This document shows positions 44,209 through 52,861 of a stretch of 64,000 bases of DNA, in pieces. Below the pieces are notes generated by a model. The model made no database searches. It had not been told where the DNA came from and saw only the letters and a program-made list of their open reading frames with translations. Position numbers and translations under genes: made by a program. The number at the start of each line of letters is the position of its first letter. Position 1 is the first letter of the stretch. The DNA comes from Mucilaginibacter celer (GTDB lineage: Bacteria > Bacteroidota > Bacteroidia > Sphingobacteriales > Sphingobacteriaceae): the NCBI RefSeq assembly GCF_003576455.2, contig NZ_CP032869.1, forward strand, positions 5,270,001-5,334,000. Direction: 5' to 3'.

Positions 44209-44303
44209 GGGGAAAATGACATTTCACCTTCAGGTCACCCGATTTTATTACTCAACATGGCTTTAGTTTTATATGTTATAGGTAGATACGAAGTAACGAC
44301 GTT

Positions 44304-45413
44304 TTATTTAGTCATGTACTTCACAATCAGCCCTGCGGTTTTTGCCGATGCCCCCGGTTGCCCCATCCGTATATCAAGCTCATCGTAACCGGCCAGCATA
44401 GTTTGGCGATAGGCAGCATCATTGAGCAGCAGATCAAGTTCTTTACCAATTTTTTCGGCCGTGCAATCTTCCTGGATCAACTCTTTCACCACTGCCTTAT
44501 CCATAATCAGGTTTACCAGCGATATAAATTTCAGCTTCACCAGCATACGGGCTATGGCAATGCTTATAGTGCCGCCTTTATAAACAACTACCTGCGGCAC
44601 ATTCAGCAAGGCTGTTTCGAGTGTTGCTGTGCCCGAAGCTACTACTGCCGCCCGGGCATGATTTAACAAGTTGTACGTTGCGTTAAAAACCACCGGGATA
44701 GCAGCTCCGTTTAAATATTGAATGTAGTAATCAGGCTGAAACGACGGCGCACCGGCAATTACAAATTGATATTCGGGGAATTTTGCTGCGGCCTGTACCA
44801 TATCCGGCAACAGGCGGCTTATTTCCTGTTTACGGCTGCCGGGCAACAAGGCTATAATGTTTTTACCGGCAAGGTTGTTTTTTTGTAGAAAATCCGGGTC
44901 CGGGACAAATGCCGAAACAGCATCAAGCAGCGGATTGCCAACATAATCAACATCCATGCCCCACTCTTTATAAAAAGCTACCTCAAAAGGCAAAATGCAG
45001 AACAGGTGATCAACAATCCGTTTAATTTTTAATACCCGCTTCTGGTTCCAGGCCCAAACTTTGGGCGAGATATAGTAGCAAACCAAAATGCCCTGCGCCT
45101 TGGCATATTCGGCTATTTTAAGGTTGAAGCCGGGAAAATCTATCAGGATCAACACATCCGGTTGGTATGCCGAGAGATCCTGCTTGCACGATTTCAGGTT
45201 TTTAAGAATGGTTTGCAAGTTGGCAATTACCTCCACAAAACCCATAAAGGCCATATCGGCATAATGCTTTACCAGCGTGCCGCCTTCGGCCTGCATCAGG
45301 TCGCCGCCAAAAAAACGGAAATCGGCCTGCGCGTCGAGGGTTTTGAGGGCTTTCATGAGGTTAGCCCCGTGCAAATCGCCCGAAGCTTCGCCGGCTACCA
45401 GGTAGTATTTCAT
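44304..45413 (-). CDS. lpxB: Lipid-A-disaccharide synthase
   Basis: The 369-residue glycosyltransferase joins UDP-2,3-diacylglucosamine and lipid X to form the lipid A disaccharide at the inner membrane. It is recognised by the N-terminal YLVAGEASGDLHGANLMKAL, the YISPKVWAWNQKRV segment, the LLPGSRKQEI loop and the ASGTATLETALLNVPQVVVY block of GT-B family 19. The ATG overlaps the stop of the preceding small membrane gene (TAATG arrangement), so the two are translationally coupled; surE lies further upstream in the same operon. Confidence 0.96.
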   Translation of the reverse strand: MKYYLVAGEASGDLHGANLMKALKTLDAQADFRFFGGDLMQAEGGTLVKHYADMAFMGFVEVIANLQTILKNLKSCKQDLSAYQPDVLILIDFPGFNLKIAEYAKAQGILVCYYISPKVWAWNQKRVLKIKRIVDHLFCILPFEVAFYKEWGMDVDYVGNPLLDAVSAFVPDPDFLQKNNLAGKNIIALLPGSRKQEISRLLPDMVQAAAKFPEYQFVIAGAPSFQPDYYIQYLNGAAIPVVFNATYNLLNHARAAVVASGTATLETALLNVPQVVVYKGGTISIAIARMLVKLKFISLVNLIMDKAVVKELIQEDCTAEKIGKELDLLLNDAAYRQTMLAGYDELDIRMGQPGASAKTAGLIVKYMTK

Positions 45414-45679
45414 TATAGCGGTTGCAGTTTAAAAATAAAAATGGCCAGTAAAAACAAAAACGAGATCATGGCAACGCCGTTACCTGTTTTATCGGCTCCC
45501 CTACCATAAAAATAGCGGATAATAAACAGGTTAATTGCAAAGGCCGTAAGGTATGGAATGCCTGGCTTGTTCATTAAAACAAGTTGATTTTTAAGCAAAA
45601 ACCAAAAAATAAACAGGCTAATGCAGGGTAATAAAGCCCCAATTAGCAAACCCGCAGCAATATCGTTTTTGTTAAGCAT
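45413..45679 (-). CDS. Small membrane protein between surE and lpxB
   Basis: An 88-residue protein with three hydrophobic segments (about 8-29, 40-58 and 67-86). It starts 3 bp after the surE stop and overlaps the lpxB start by one base, so all three genes form one operon. I recognise no named family. Its position between an envelope lipid enzyme and a nucleotidase suggests an envelope role, but nothing more can be said. Confidence 0.7.
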   Translation of the reverse strand: MLNKNDIAAGLLIGALLPCISLFIFWFLLKNQLVLMNKPGIPYLTAFAINLFIIRYFYGRGADKTGNGVAMISFLFLLAIFIFKLQPL

Positions 45680-45682
45680 AAA

Positions 45683-46456
45683 TTATACGTTAAACTTCCA
45701 GTTGTTTAAATACGGGATGGCGTGGTGGGCAGTCATATCAAACTGCACCGGTACAACCGAGGCATAGCCGTGCTCCAAAGCCCAAACATCGGTATCCTCG
45801 CCGCCGTCGTTCAACTGGAATACACCGGTGAGCCAGTAATACGGGCGCTTATGCGGATCAACGCGCTCATCAAATTCTTCGGCCCATTTGGCGGCGGCCT
45901 GGCGGCATATTTTAAGGCCTTTTATTGCCTTAGCATTGGGGAAGTTTACATTAAGCAAGGTGGCCTGCGGTAAACCATTAGCCAGTACCTGCAGGGCAAC
46001 TTCTTTTACATATTTAATACAAGGCTCAAAATCGGCCTGTAAAGTATAATCATCTAACGAAAAACCTATCGATGGGATTCCCTCGATAGCTCCCTCAACC
46101 GCTGCCGACATGGTGCCGGAATACAGCACATTGATTGAATTATTTAAACCATGATTAATGCCTGATACACACAGATCGGGCTTTTGCCCTTTAAAAATTT
46201 TGTTAACGGCCAGTTTAACGCAATCAACCGGGGTACCCGAGCAACGGTACATTTCAATGCCCTCGTAAATATCCACCTTATCCAGCCTTAACGGTTTGCC
46301 TATGGTAATGGCATGCCCCATGCCCGATTGCGGGCTATCCGGAGCAACCACAACTACGCGGCCTATTACGGCCATGGCATCCATCAGGGCTTTGATGCCC
46401 GGTGCGGTAATGCCATCGTCATTAACAACAAGTATGGTTGGTTTGTTAACTTTCAT
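45683..46456 (-). CDS. surE: 5'/3'-nucleotidase SurE
   Basis: The 257-residue metal-dependent phosphatase dephosphorylates nucleoside monophosphates and is linked to stationary-phase survival. The family motifs are present: ILVVNDDGITAPGIKAL with the metal-binding DD pair, the PDSPQSGMGHAIT segment, and the SGINHGLNNSINVLYSGTMSAA block with its asparagine ligand. Length is normal. It is the first gene of the surE-small membrane-lpxB operon on the minus strand. Confidence 0.95.
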   Translation of the reverse strand: MKVNKPTILVVNDDGITAPGIKALMDAMAVIGRVVVVAPDSPQSGMGHAITIGKPLRLDKVDIYEGIEMYRCSGTPVDCVKLAVNKIFKGQKPDLCVSGINHGLNNSINVLYSGTMSAAVEGAIEGIPSIGFSLDDYTLQADFEPCIKYVKEVALQVLANGLPQATLLNVNFPNAKAIKGLKICRQAAAKWAEEFDERVDPHKRPYYWLTGVFQLNDGGEDTDVWALEHGYASVVPVQFDMTAHHAIPYLNNWKFNV

Positions 46457-46570
46457 CGGGCAAAGTTAACAATAAGCAAGCATGTAAAGCGGGTGCTTTA
46501 TGTTACTTTTAATTTAACCGGGATGTTATTTATATGCTAACGTACGATAGTTTTTACGCTGCCCAAAACG

Positions 46571-46611
46571 AAAAAAACAAAAGGCCACACCTTCTGGTAT
46601 GACCTTTTGTT
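46571..46611 (-). terminator. Intrinsic terminator of the M1 peptidase gene
   Basis: On the minus strand, ACAAAAGGTCATACC ... GGTGTGGCCTTTTGT forms a long stem followed by a run of seven T. It begins 23 bp after the stop at 46635. Confidence 0.85.
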
Positions 46612-46634
46612 TAAATGCAATTGGAGCTATACTA

Positions 46635-49130
46635 TTATCCTTTGGCTTCGTTGATTGCTTTAACAGCATCTTCGGCAGCTTTGGCCGAGTCGTTATCGCC
46701 AAGCTTTTTACGATCTTCGGCAATTTGCTGCAAAGCAGTGATCAGCTTTGGCGCTATGCCATATCTTTTATAACTGACGGCCAGATCGCGAATGGCTGTA
46801 ATGCCGTCCTGCGCGTATTGACTATTTTTAAGGCGGCCTATCATTTGCGCCAAGGGCCCGCGAACCACCAGATCAAATTTGTTTTGTACCGAACCTTTTT
46901 TGTAAGCATCAATTACAAAAGGCCATTCTGCGTCCGAACCACTGTTGGCATATACATTGATAACCGCCTGTTGCAGCTGCCCTTTACTATCAGCGGCTAA
47001 AGTTTTAGCTGCTATGAAAGCATCTGTTGGCGAAAATGCATTTAACGCATTCAGTGCAGCCCCTTTAACTGTATATGAAGGGCTGGCCAGCGATGACTGG
47101 TAAATATCAATATAAGCTACCGTTTTGGTTTTACCCAAAGCGTTGATAGCAGCCGCACGTACCGGATAGTTTACATCATGCATAGCCAGGTCGGCCAGAA
47201 TTGATTGCGCCGGTTTCCTGATCTCAACGCTATCCATTTTAAGTGCCCTGATGGCTTTTATCTGTAAGCCGTGGTACTTATCTTTTAATGCTGAGAGTAC
47301 AATATCCATCCCTGCCTTTGTGGTTTGCTGGCCTATAGCCACATTCAATGCCTCTAATCTATCCAGGTAAAGCGGGGCGTGGTGGTATTGATAATTAAAC
47401 TCATCAAGCGTTTTATGATCTGTTTTTTTGGCAAGCAATACCTTATCGGCATCCACATTAACCAACTCTGGTTTAGCGGCACAATCAAAGCTTAGTGTAT
47501 CGTTTTTACCTGAAAGCCAAACTTGTTTGCGGGTAGCTTTTCCGTTGATATATAAATCAATTTCAACAGGTACTTTAAATATCTGCCCGTCCTGTTTCTG
47601 GCTGATAAATACTTTTTGCTGATGAGCGGCAGCATCCCATTGATAACTGAGATCAAGCACAGGATGACCGGCACCGTAATACCATTGGTTAAAAAACCAG
47701 TTCAGGTCTTTGCCCGAAATCTCTTCCATGGCCAGCCTTAGCTGATGTACTTCGCCGTTTTTAAAAGCATTGCTTTTCAGATATAGGCCTAATCCTTTAA
47801 AAAAGGCATCATCGCCAAGGTAATGGCGTAGCATATTTAAAACCAGGCCGCCTTTATCATAAATATTGGCGCCGTTAATGCCATCTTCATCGGCATAAAC
47901 AAAGGCAACAAGGGGTTGCTTATAGGCAGTGCCATTGTTAAGATAGGCCTGCAGTTCATCATAACGTTTGGCATCACCATCGTCTTTGCCGTATTTGCGC
48001 TCGTTCCAATATTTTTCGCCAAACACAGCGAACGACTCATTAAGCGTTTCGTTGCTCCAGCTTTCGCAGGTTACCAGGTCGCCAAACCATTGGTGAAAAA
48101 GTTCGTGGGCGATGGTTGTACCACCCGATCCGTTCGGGTCGTCGATTAAATCCCATGGAGTTTTCTGCACATATTCGCCGTGCAAAGTGGCCGAACTGTT
48201 TTCCATAGCGCCCAACGGATAATCGCGAACAACTACCTGCGCGTATTTCTCCCAGGGGAAATCAACACCAAGCGCTTTCGAATACAGCTCCATCATTTCT
48301 GGCGTTTGCCCGAAAATTTGTTTGGCATAAGGCGCGTAAGCAGGTTCCAGATAGTACGAAACCTCTTTGTTACGCCATTTATCTTTATACACTTTAAACT
48401 CGCCAACGGCCATCATAAACAAATACGGGCAATGCGGCAGCGATTGTTTCCAGGTATCGGTGCGGGTACCATCTGCGTTATTTTTTTGGCTGATGAGTAA
48501 ACCGTTTGATAGCGTGGTATATTTAGCCGGCACCGTCATGCTGATCTGCTCGGTTGTTTTCTGGTCGGGTTTATCAATGGTGGGGAACCAGCACGATGAG
48601 CTTTCGGCTTCGCCCTGCGTCCACACCTGGGTTGGTTTGCCGGCCTCTTTGCCCTGTGGGTTTACAAAATACAAGCCTTTGCCATCCAGTTTAAAACCCG
48701 GTTTATCGTGCAGCAAATCGGGTTTGGCGGTGTATTCGATAAATAAAGTGTACTGCTCTTTTGCTGTATAAGTTTTATTTAGGTTGATAACCAACTGCAG
48801 GCTATCCTCATAGCGGTATTTAAGCGGGAGCACCTTGCCCTGCTGCATAATGCCTACGGTTTTAATATCCATCCCCTTGGCATCAAGCCTTATCGAATCG
48901 GTAGGATAAAAATGAGGTTTAAAGGTAGCCCACTCTTTTCCATTCAAATAAGCGTGCTGAAAATCAAACTTCACATCAAGCCGGGTATCTATCAAATCAC
49001 TGACCTTTTCGGCAGTAGCGTGATAGTATGGTTGGTTTGCCGGATGATGATTAAGCTGGGCTGTTGCCGTGCCTGTAAAGCCAACAGCCGCGAGTAAGGT
49101 ATAAAAAAAGGCGGTGTAAATTTTCTTCAT
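46635..49130 (-). CDS. M1 family metallopeptidase (aminopeptidase N-like), exported
   Basis: The 831-residue zinc aminopeptidase has a signal peptide (FFYTLLAAVGFTGTATAQ). The exopeptidase motif is GAMEN (307-311), and the zinc site is HELFH (342-346) with E365 in NESFA, 19 residues on, as expected. After the catalytic domain, about 580-820 looks like an alpha-helical HEAT-like region (ALKDKYHGLQIKAIRALK, INALGKTKTVAYIDIYQ). It probably trims peptides in the periplasm. It stands alone with its own terminator. Confidence 0.94.
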   Translation of the reverse strand: MKKIYTAFFYTLLAAVGFTGTATAQLNHHPANQPYYHATAEKVSDLIDTRLDVKFDFQHAYLNGKEWATFKPHFYPTDSIRLDAKGMDIKTVGIMQQGKVLPLKYRYEDSLQLVINLNKTYTAKEQYTLFIEYTAKPDLLHDKPGFKLDGKGLYFVNPQGKEAGKPTQVWTQGEAESSSCWFPTIDKPDQKTTEQISMTVPAKYTTLSNGLLISQKNNADGTRTDTWKQSLPHCPYLFMMAVGEFKVYKDKWRNKEVSYYLEPAYAPYAKQIFGQTPEMMELYSKALGVDFPWEKYAQVVVRDYPLGAMENSSATLHGEYVQKTPWDLIDDPNGSGGTTIAHELFHQWFGDLVTCESWSNETLNESFAVFGEKYWNERKYGKDDGDAKRYDELQAYLNNGTAYKQPLVAFVYADEDGINGANIYDKGGLVLNMLRHYLGDDAFFKGLGLYLKSNAFKNGEVHQLRLAMEEISGKDLNWFFNQWYYGAGHPVLDLSYQWDAAAHQQKVFISQKQDGQIFKVPVEIDLYINGKATRKQVWLSGKNDTLSFDCAAKPELVNVDADKVLLAKKTDHKTLDEFNYQYHHAPLYLDRLEALNVAIGQQTTKAGMDIVLSALKDKYHGLQIKAIRALKMDSVEIRKPAQSILADLAMHDVNYPVRAAAINALGKTKTVAYIDIYQSSLASPSYTVKGAALNALNAFSPTDAFIAAKTLAADSKGQLQQAVINVYANSGSDAEWPFVIDAYKKGSVQNKFDLVVRGPLAQMIGRLKNSQYAQDGITAIRDLAVSYKRYGIAPKLITALQQIAEDRKKLGDNDSAKAAEDAVKAINEAKG

Positions 49131-49214
49131 TTAGTAAAACGTTTTATCAATTGTAAAAATAAGCATCTTGTGGGATTTTCCGTTCATTAGTTTTATCTGA
49201 ATAATCAATAAATG

Positions 49215-49360
49215 TTGTCTGAACCGGGATTTGGGTAGATTTTTGATATGGACAGGATTTTATTTTGTCTGAACCGGAATTTGTCGAATTCAGGAATTAA
49301 CAGAATGCTAAGCAAATTCTATAAATTCTTTAATTCGTTTAATTCAGGTTCAGAAAACAA
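49215..49360. repeat. Dispersed palindrome, TTGTCTGAACC type
   Basis: Two left words TTGTCTGAACCGG (49215 and 49265) and an inverted AATTCAGGTTCAGAA end around AT-rich DNA. It looks like a composite or partly decayed copy. It makes up most of the 344 bp gap between the M1 gene and the ABM gene; nothing else is seen there besides the terminator at 49414. Confidence 0.7.
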
Positions 49361-49413
49361 TCAGCGAAATCAACGTAATCAAAAAAATCAACGGTCAAAA
49401 TCGGTGTAATCCC

Positions 49414-49449
49414 AAAAACAAAAACCGCGCTGTTAATTAACAACGCGGT
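49414..49449 (-). terminator. Intrinsic terminator of the DJ-1/ABM transcript
   Basis: Minus strand ACCGCG TTGTTAATTAACAG CGCGGT followed by TTTTGTTTTT. It lies 25 bp after the ABM stop. Confidence 0.82.
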
Positions 49450-49474
49450 CCACTCAATCAACCACCAATCATCA

Positions 49475-49780
49475 TTACCCCAAATCAATCCGGGTAGTTA
49501 AAATCACCTCCCGTTCCGCCAGCAGCGGAACGATTTTTCCAACAACAATATTTTGAAAGTGCGCCGTTTCACGATGTGCTGCTACCGCAGCCTCATCTTT
49601 ATAAGCCTCTGCCAGTATCAGGGTATCCGGCCCGGTATTACTTTGATGAATGTTATAAAACAGGTTGCCTTCTTCGGCGGTGCTTTTTTGTGCTACTTCG
49701 GCAAGCAGGCTGAGTACTGTATTTAATTCGCCTTGTTTTACCGTCCATTTGGCAAATACATAAACTGGTTGTTGTTCCAT
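49475..49780 (-). CDS. Antibiotic biosynthesis monooxygenase (ABM) domain protein, quinol-monooxygenase-like
   Basis: The 101-residue ferredoxin-like protein belongs to the ABM/YgiN group, which oxidise quinols or other aromatic compounds without a cofactor. Typical features are VFAKWTVKQGELNTVLSLL, the STAEEGNLFYNIHQS segment and LAEAYKDEAAVAAHRETAHF. The next upstream gene on this strand (DJ-1/PfpI) ends four bases away, so they are cotranscribed. Together with the Crp/Fnr regulator upstream they look like a redox or electrophile stress unit. Confidence 0.88.
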   Translation of the reverse strand: MEQQPVYVFAKWTVKQGELNTVLSLLAEVAQKSTAEEGNLFYNIHQSNTGPDTLILAEAYKDEAAVAAHRETAHFQNIVVGKIVPLLAEREVILTTRIDLG

Positions 49781-49784
49781 GATA

Positions 49785-50465
49785 TTAAGCTTTAGCGTTT
49801 TCTAAAATAGCGATCATTTTTTCACCAACACCTTTGGCTGATGCAGGGTTTTGGCCTGTTACCAAATTACCATCGGCAATGCTGTTGGCTGCCCATGGTT
49901 CGGCTGCGTGGAATATAGCGCCCTGGGCCGTTAAAGCCGCCTGTAAATCAAAGGGCACATCGGGCCTTGCATAATGATCCTCTTCGGCAGTGGTAAACGA
50001 GGCTATATTTTTGCCCTTTACTATGTATGAGCCATCGTTTAGTTTTACATTGAGTAACGATACCGGACCGTGACAAACGGCGCCTACCACGGCATTACGC
50101 TCGTAGGTTTCGGCAATTACTTTTTTAAGCAGCGGGGCTTCGGGCATATCCACCATTGGGGCCAAACCGCCGGGAACAAAAACGGCATCATAGGCTTTTA
50201 CATCAACATCGGCAAGTTTTTTGGCTTTCTGCATATCGGCCCAGCCTTTACCGGTTAAAAATGCAAGGTTATCGGGGTCGGCGGCAAGGTTAAGGGCGTC
50301 GAGGTATGGGGTATCGCCTGTCAGGCTGGCAAAATCAACCTGGTAACCTGCTTTATCAAATTCGGCATAGGGATGTGCTACTTCGGGTAAAAAGGTACCT
50401 GTTCTCCTGTTATTTGGGCCGATGGCGTTAGCGTTTGATACGATGATTAAAATATTCTTTTTCAT
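49785..50465 (-). CDS. DJ-1/PfpI family protein (type 1 glutamine amidotransferase-like, Hsp31/HchA-like)
   Basis: The 226-residue protein has the nucleophilic elbow VGAVCHGPVSLL with its cysteine, the acidic partner in the early FVPGGLAPMVDMPEA region and the closing VTGQNPASAKGVGEKMI segment. Members act as glyoxalase III or protein deglycases and protect against methylglyoxal. It is cotranscribed with the ABM gene. The segment between it and the Crp/Fnr gene carries a TGTGA-N6-TCACA palindrome. Confidence 0.88.
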   Translation of the reverse strand: MKKNILIIVSNANAIGPNNRRTGTFLPEVAHPYAEFDKAGYQVDFASLTGDTPYLDALNLAADPDNLAFLTGKGWADMQKAKKLADVDVKAYDAVFVPGGLAPMVDMPEAPLLKKVIAETYERNAVVGAVCHGPVSLLNVKLNDGSYIVKGKNIASFTTAEEDHYARPDVPFDLQAALTAQGAIFHAAEPWAANSIADGNLVTGQNPASAKGVGEKMIAILENAKA

Positions 50466-50553
50466 GATTTCTAAAATTTAAAGTGTTGTTTTTTTTTGTT
50501 TTGATACTTCAAATTTCGGAAATCAGGGTCCCTCCTGCCGAGGAGGCAAATCA

Positions 50554-50580
50554 CAAAAAAAGTGTGATGCAAATCACACT
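50554..50580 (-). terminator. Palindrome that can be a terminator and a Crp-like site
   Basis: AGTGTGATGCAAATCACACT (50561-50580) contains TGTGA-N6-TCACA exactly. On the minus strand it is followed by seven T and begins 4 bp after the Crp/Fnr gene stop, so it reads well as an intrinsic terminator of that gene. Whether it also binds the regulator cannot be decided from sequence. Confidence 0.6.
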
Positions 50581-50583
50581 CCT

Positions 50584-51147
50584 TTATTTAGCGTATAGTC
50601 GGCTCAGGGTTTCGCGGCTTACGCCGAGGTATTCGGCAATATATTTTTTAGGAATTTGCTGCATAAGGTGCGGGTACAGGCGCCCAAACTCCTCATATCG
50701 CTGTTGGGGATTACCGGCAAGTAATGAGATAATGCGGCGCTGCAATGCCACAAAACCGTTCGTAAGTTTTACCCTGAAAAAGTGTTCCATTTTATGCATT
50801 TCGGCCGATAGTTTTTCGCGGCCTTCAAGGGTGAGGCAAAGTACTTCGGCATCTTCCATACAGGTTATATACAAATCGGCCTTTTTTGCTTTAAAATAGG
50901 CCTGGTAATCGGCCATCCACCAGTTTTCGCCTGCAAACTGCACAATGTGCTCTTTGCCATCGCCATCCAGGTGAAACATCCTGAAGATGCCCGAGAGAAT
51001 AAGATATTCAAATTTAGCCTCGTCGCCCTCCTGGCTCAGGTACTGATGTTTTTTAACCCTTTTTAGGGTAAAGAAAGTTTTTATATGCTCAAACTCGTCA
51101 TCAGTAAGGGGAGTAACTTCTTCAATATGTTTTCTTAGTTTATCCAT
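50584..51147 (-). CDS. Crp/Fnr family transcriptional regulator
   Basis: The 187-residue regulator has an N-terminal cyclic-nucleotide-like domain (YLSQEGDEAKFEYLILSGIF, FAGENWWMADYQAYF) and a short C-terminal helix-turn-helix (AEYLGVSRETLSRLYAK). The Bacteroidota type lacks FNR cluster cysteines and the full cAMP pocket, so the signal is unknown. It is upstream of the DJ-1 and ABM genes in the same direction, and I infer that it controls them. Confidence 0.9.
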   Translation of the reverse strand: MDKLRKHIEEVTPLTDDEFEHIKTFFTLKRVKKHQYLSQEGDEAKFEYLILSGIFRMFHLDGDGKEHIVQFAGENWWMADYQAYFKAKKADLYITCMEDAEVLCLTLEGREKLSAEMHKMEHFFRVKLTNGFVALQRRIISLLAGNPQQRYEEFGRLYPHLMQQIPKKYIAEYLGVSRETLSRLYAK

Positions 51148-51289
51148 GGGTATGTAGCGGCGATTAAAAATAGAGAAAAGATTGATTACAGATGATGGTA
51201 TGATTCAACGTTGTCAGTCATCGGGCGAAAGCAGCCCGTGCATAAGGCATTCGCTATTCTCATTATTTAACGGATGTTTGTGCTAACAT

Positions 51290-51450
51290 AACAGCATTGG
51301 CCGCTCATTTGCCGCGGAGGCTGTTACTTTTGGCTTGGCCCAAAAGTAACCAAAAACCCAAGACAGAAAAAAGCTTCCCCCCACAGAGCCTGCCCCGATG
51401 CCCATCGCGGGCCATACTCCCGGCCCGATTTTCTGTCAGCCCTACGCACT
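51290..51450. repeat. Palindrome with GTTACTTTTGGC arms and GC-rich tail
   Basis: GTTACTTTTGGCTTGGCCCAAAAGTAAC (51323-51350) is a nearly perfect hairpin, followed by a GC-rich stretch of CCCGATGCCCATCGCGGGCC type with further inverted words. Reading frames here are not protein-like. This is the content of the 325 bp gap between the Crp/Fnr and deaminase genes. Confidence 0.6.
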
Positions 51451-51472
51451 TTTTTTACGTTCGGCAATTATG

Positions 51473-51886
51473 CTATTTGCCACCGTAAACAATAATAGCG
51501 GGAGGCTCTGCCCATTTGGTTATCTTATCCGTAGTTATAATATTAAATTCCTCATTAGTGCCGCCAAGCTCACCGCAATATTTACTGAATACTACTTTGG
51601 CTATTTTATGATGCCTCAGCACGTACGAGCACAAGATGCAGGGCTCAACATTTGAATACAGTATAGCTCCTTCACAGCTTTCGTTTTTTTGCAGGGCATC
51701 TAAAATGGCAACTACTTCGGCATGGCGGGTAACATCCTTAAGCTGGCGGCTTTTTTCGCAGCCCTCGCCAATAATGCGGCCATTGTTCACTACAACGCTG
51801 CCAACCGGGCTTTCACCTTCCAGCATGGCCACCATTGCCAGCTCCAGGCAGCGATCCATAAATGGTTTATGTAAATCTGTATCCAT
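51473..51886 (-). CDS. Nucleoside/tRNA adenosine deaminase-like zinc enzyme
   Basis: The 137-residue cytidine-deaminase-fold protein has the zinc motifs H55-A-E57 (RHAEVVAILDAL) and P82-C83-x2-C86 (EPCILC), with E57 as proton shuttle. The overall pattern (LAMVAMLEGESPVGSVVVNNG) is that of guanine/tRNA-adenosine-type deaminases. It is shorter than typical TadA and lacks an obvious tRNA-binding tail, so a free nucleoside or base substrate is more likely. The start is set at 51886, just before the domain; an extension to 51925 adds thirteen unrelated residues. Confidence 0.87.
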   Translation of the reverse strand: MDTDLHKPFMDRCLELAMVAMLEGESPVGSVVVNNGRIIGEGCEKSRQLKDVTRHAEVVAILDALQKNESCEGAILYSNVEPCILCSYVLRHHKIAKVVFSKYCGELGGTNEEFNIITTDKITKWAEPPAIIVYGGK

Positions 51887-52066
51887 CATCGGTAATAAAG
51901 GTGCAAAATAGCAAAAGCCCGCCACGGTTTGTTATTACCGGCGACCGGATTGGCACCAATTTAATTTTTATCGCCCCGTTTTTTTACAAAAAAATTCAGA
52001 CGCAGAGCTATTTCAGTTTGCTTATATTTTGAACTACCTTTGCCTAAAGTTAAAAAAACCAAACCT

Positions 52067-52783
52067 ATGCACAAGTATATTGTACCAATAGCATTGGTGA
52101 TAACTGCCTGTGGACCAAACCACCCTGCACCTGTATTACAAAACGGAGAAACAACCAAATCATCAATAAAAGCCGGGCAACTTCATGTACAGCCCGAACT
52201 GCTCGAGTCGTTTACCGATAGTTTAAATATAGGGCGAAAAGGACGCAATAAATTTGAGCTGAACAGATACACTATTACTGATAGCAACTACGTAATTATC
52301 CGGTTTAGCGCGAAACAAAACAATAAATGGATAATAAAAAATGAATTCCATTTCCCTAAGGATGGATTTGCCGATTGCGACCCTCAGATATCAGATTTTA
52401 ACAAGGATGGCTTGAACGATATCACTTATGTTTCGGCCGTAGCAGCGCGTGGCGCCAATGAAATACGAACGCTTTTAATCTACAATAAAAAAACCGATGC
52501 CCTGGTATATATCAAAAATTCAGCAAATTTTCCAAATATGCTATATAACCAGGAATTAAACTGCATCGACGCTTTGCTTGTATCCGGCTGCAATACCACG
52601 GTTTTCCTGAAACTTGAAGCAGACAGTTTACGCCAATTTGCCGGTGTTGATCAATGCGATAGCCTTGTTGTATCTGTTTATGATAAAACCGGAAACAGAA
52701 AAGTGATATCAAAAAAACCAACCGACCGGGATAACTTTAGTCGTTTTAAAAATTATCGCCCATTAAAAGAGTATACCTATTAA
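52067..52783 (+). CDS. Lipoprotein with VCBS/FG-GAP-like segment
   Basis: The 238-residue protein begins with a short lipoprotein signal (YIVPIALVITACGPN, Cys near 14). Its middle contains an EF-hand-like DFNKDGLNDITYVSAVA segment typical of VCBS/FG-GAP repeats in envelope proteins. I recognise no named family. The start at 52067 is supported by a TACCTTTG -7-like box at 52035-52042, which would lie inside a longer frame that starts at 52040. Confidence 0.65.
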   Translation: MHKYIVPIALVITACGPNHPAPVLQNGETTKSSIKAGQLHVQPELLESFTDSLNIGRKGRNKFELNRYTITDSNYVIIRFSAKQNNKWIIKNEFHFPKDGFADCDPQISDFNKDGLNDITYVSAVAARGANEIRTLLIYNKKTDALVYIKNSANFPNMLYNQELNCIDALLVSGCNTTVFLKLEADSLRQFAGVDQCDSLVVSVYDKTGNRKVISKKPTDRDNFSRFKNYRPLKEYTY

Positions 52784-52861
52784 TACGTACCAAACCTAAA
52801 GGCAATGCAAATGCCCATTAACCGGAAGCTCGCGTGCCTGTAGAATAACAGGCACCAAAAC

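Noticed and set aside
51297..51655. Two plus-strand reading frames before the deaminase gene
   Set aside because: They lie in the GC-rich palindrome and run antisense into the deaminase; the proteins are low complexity or unlike any family.
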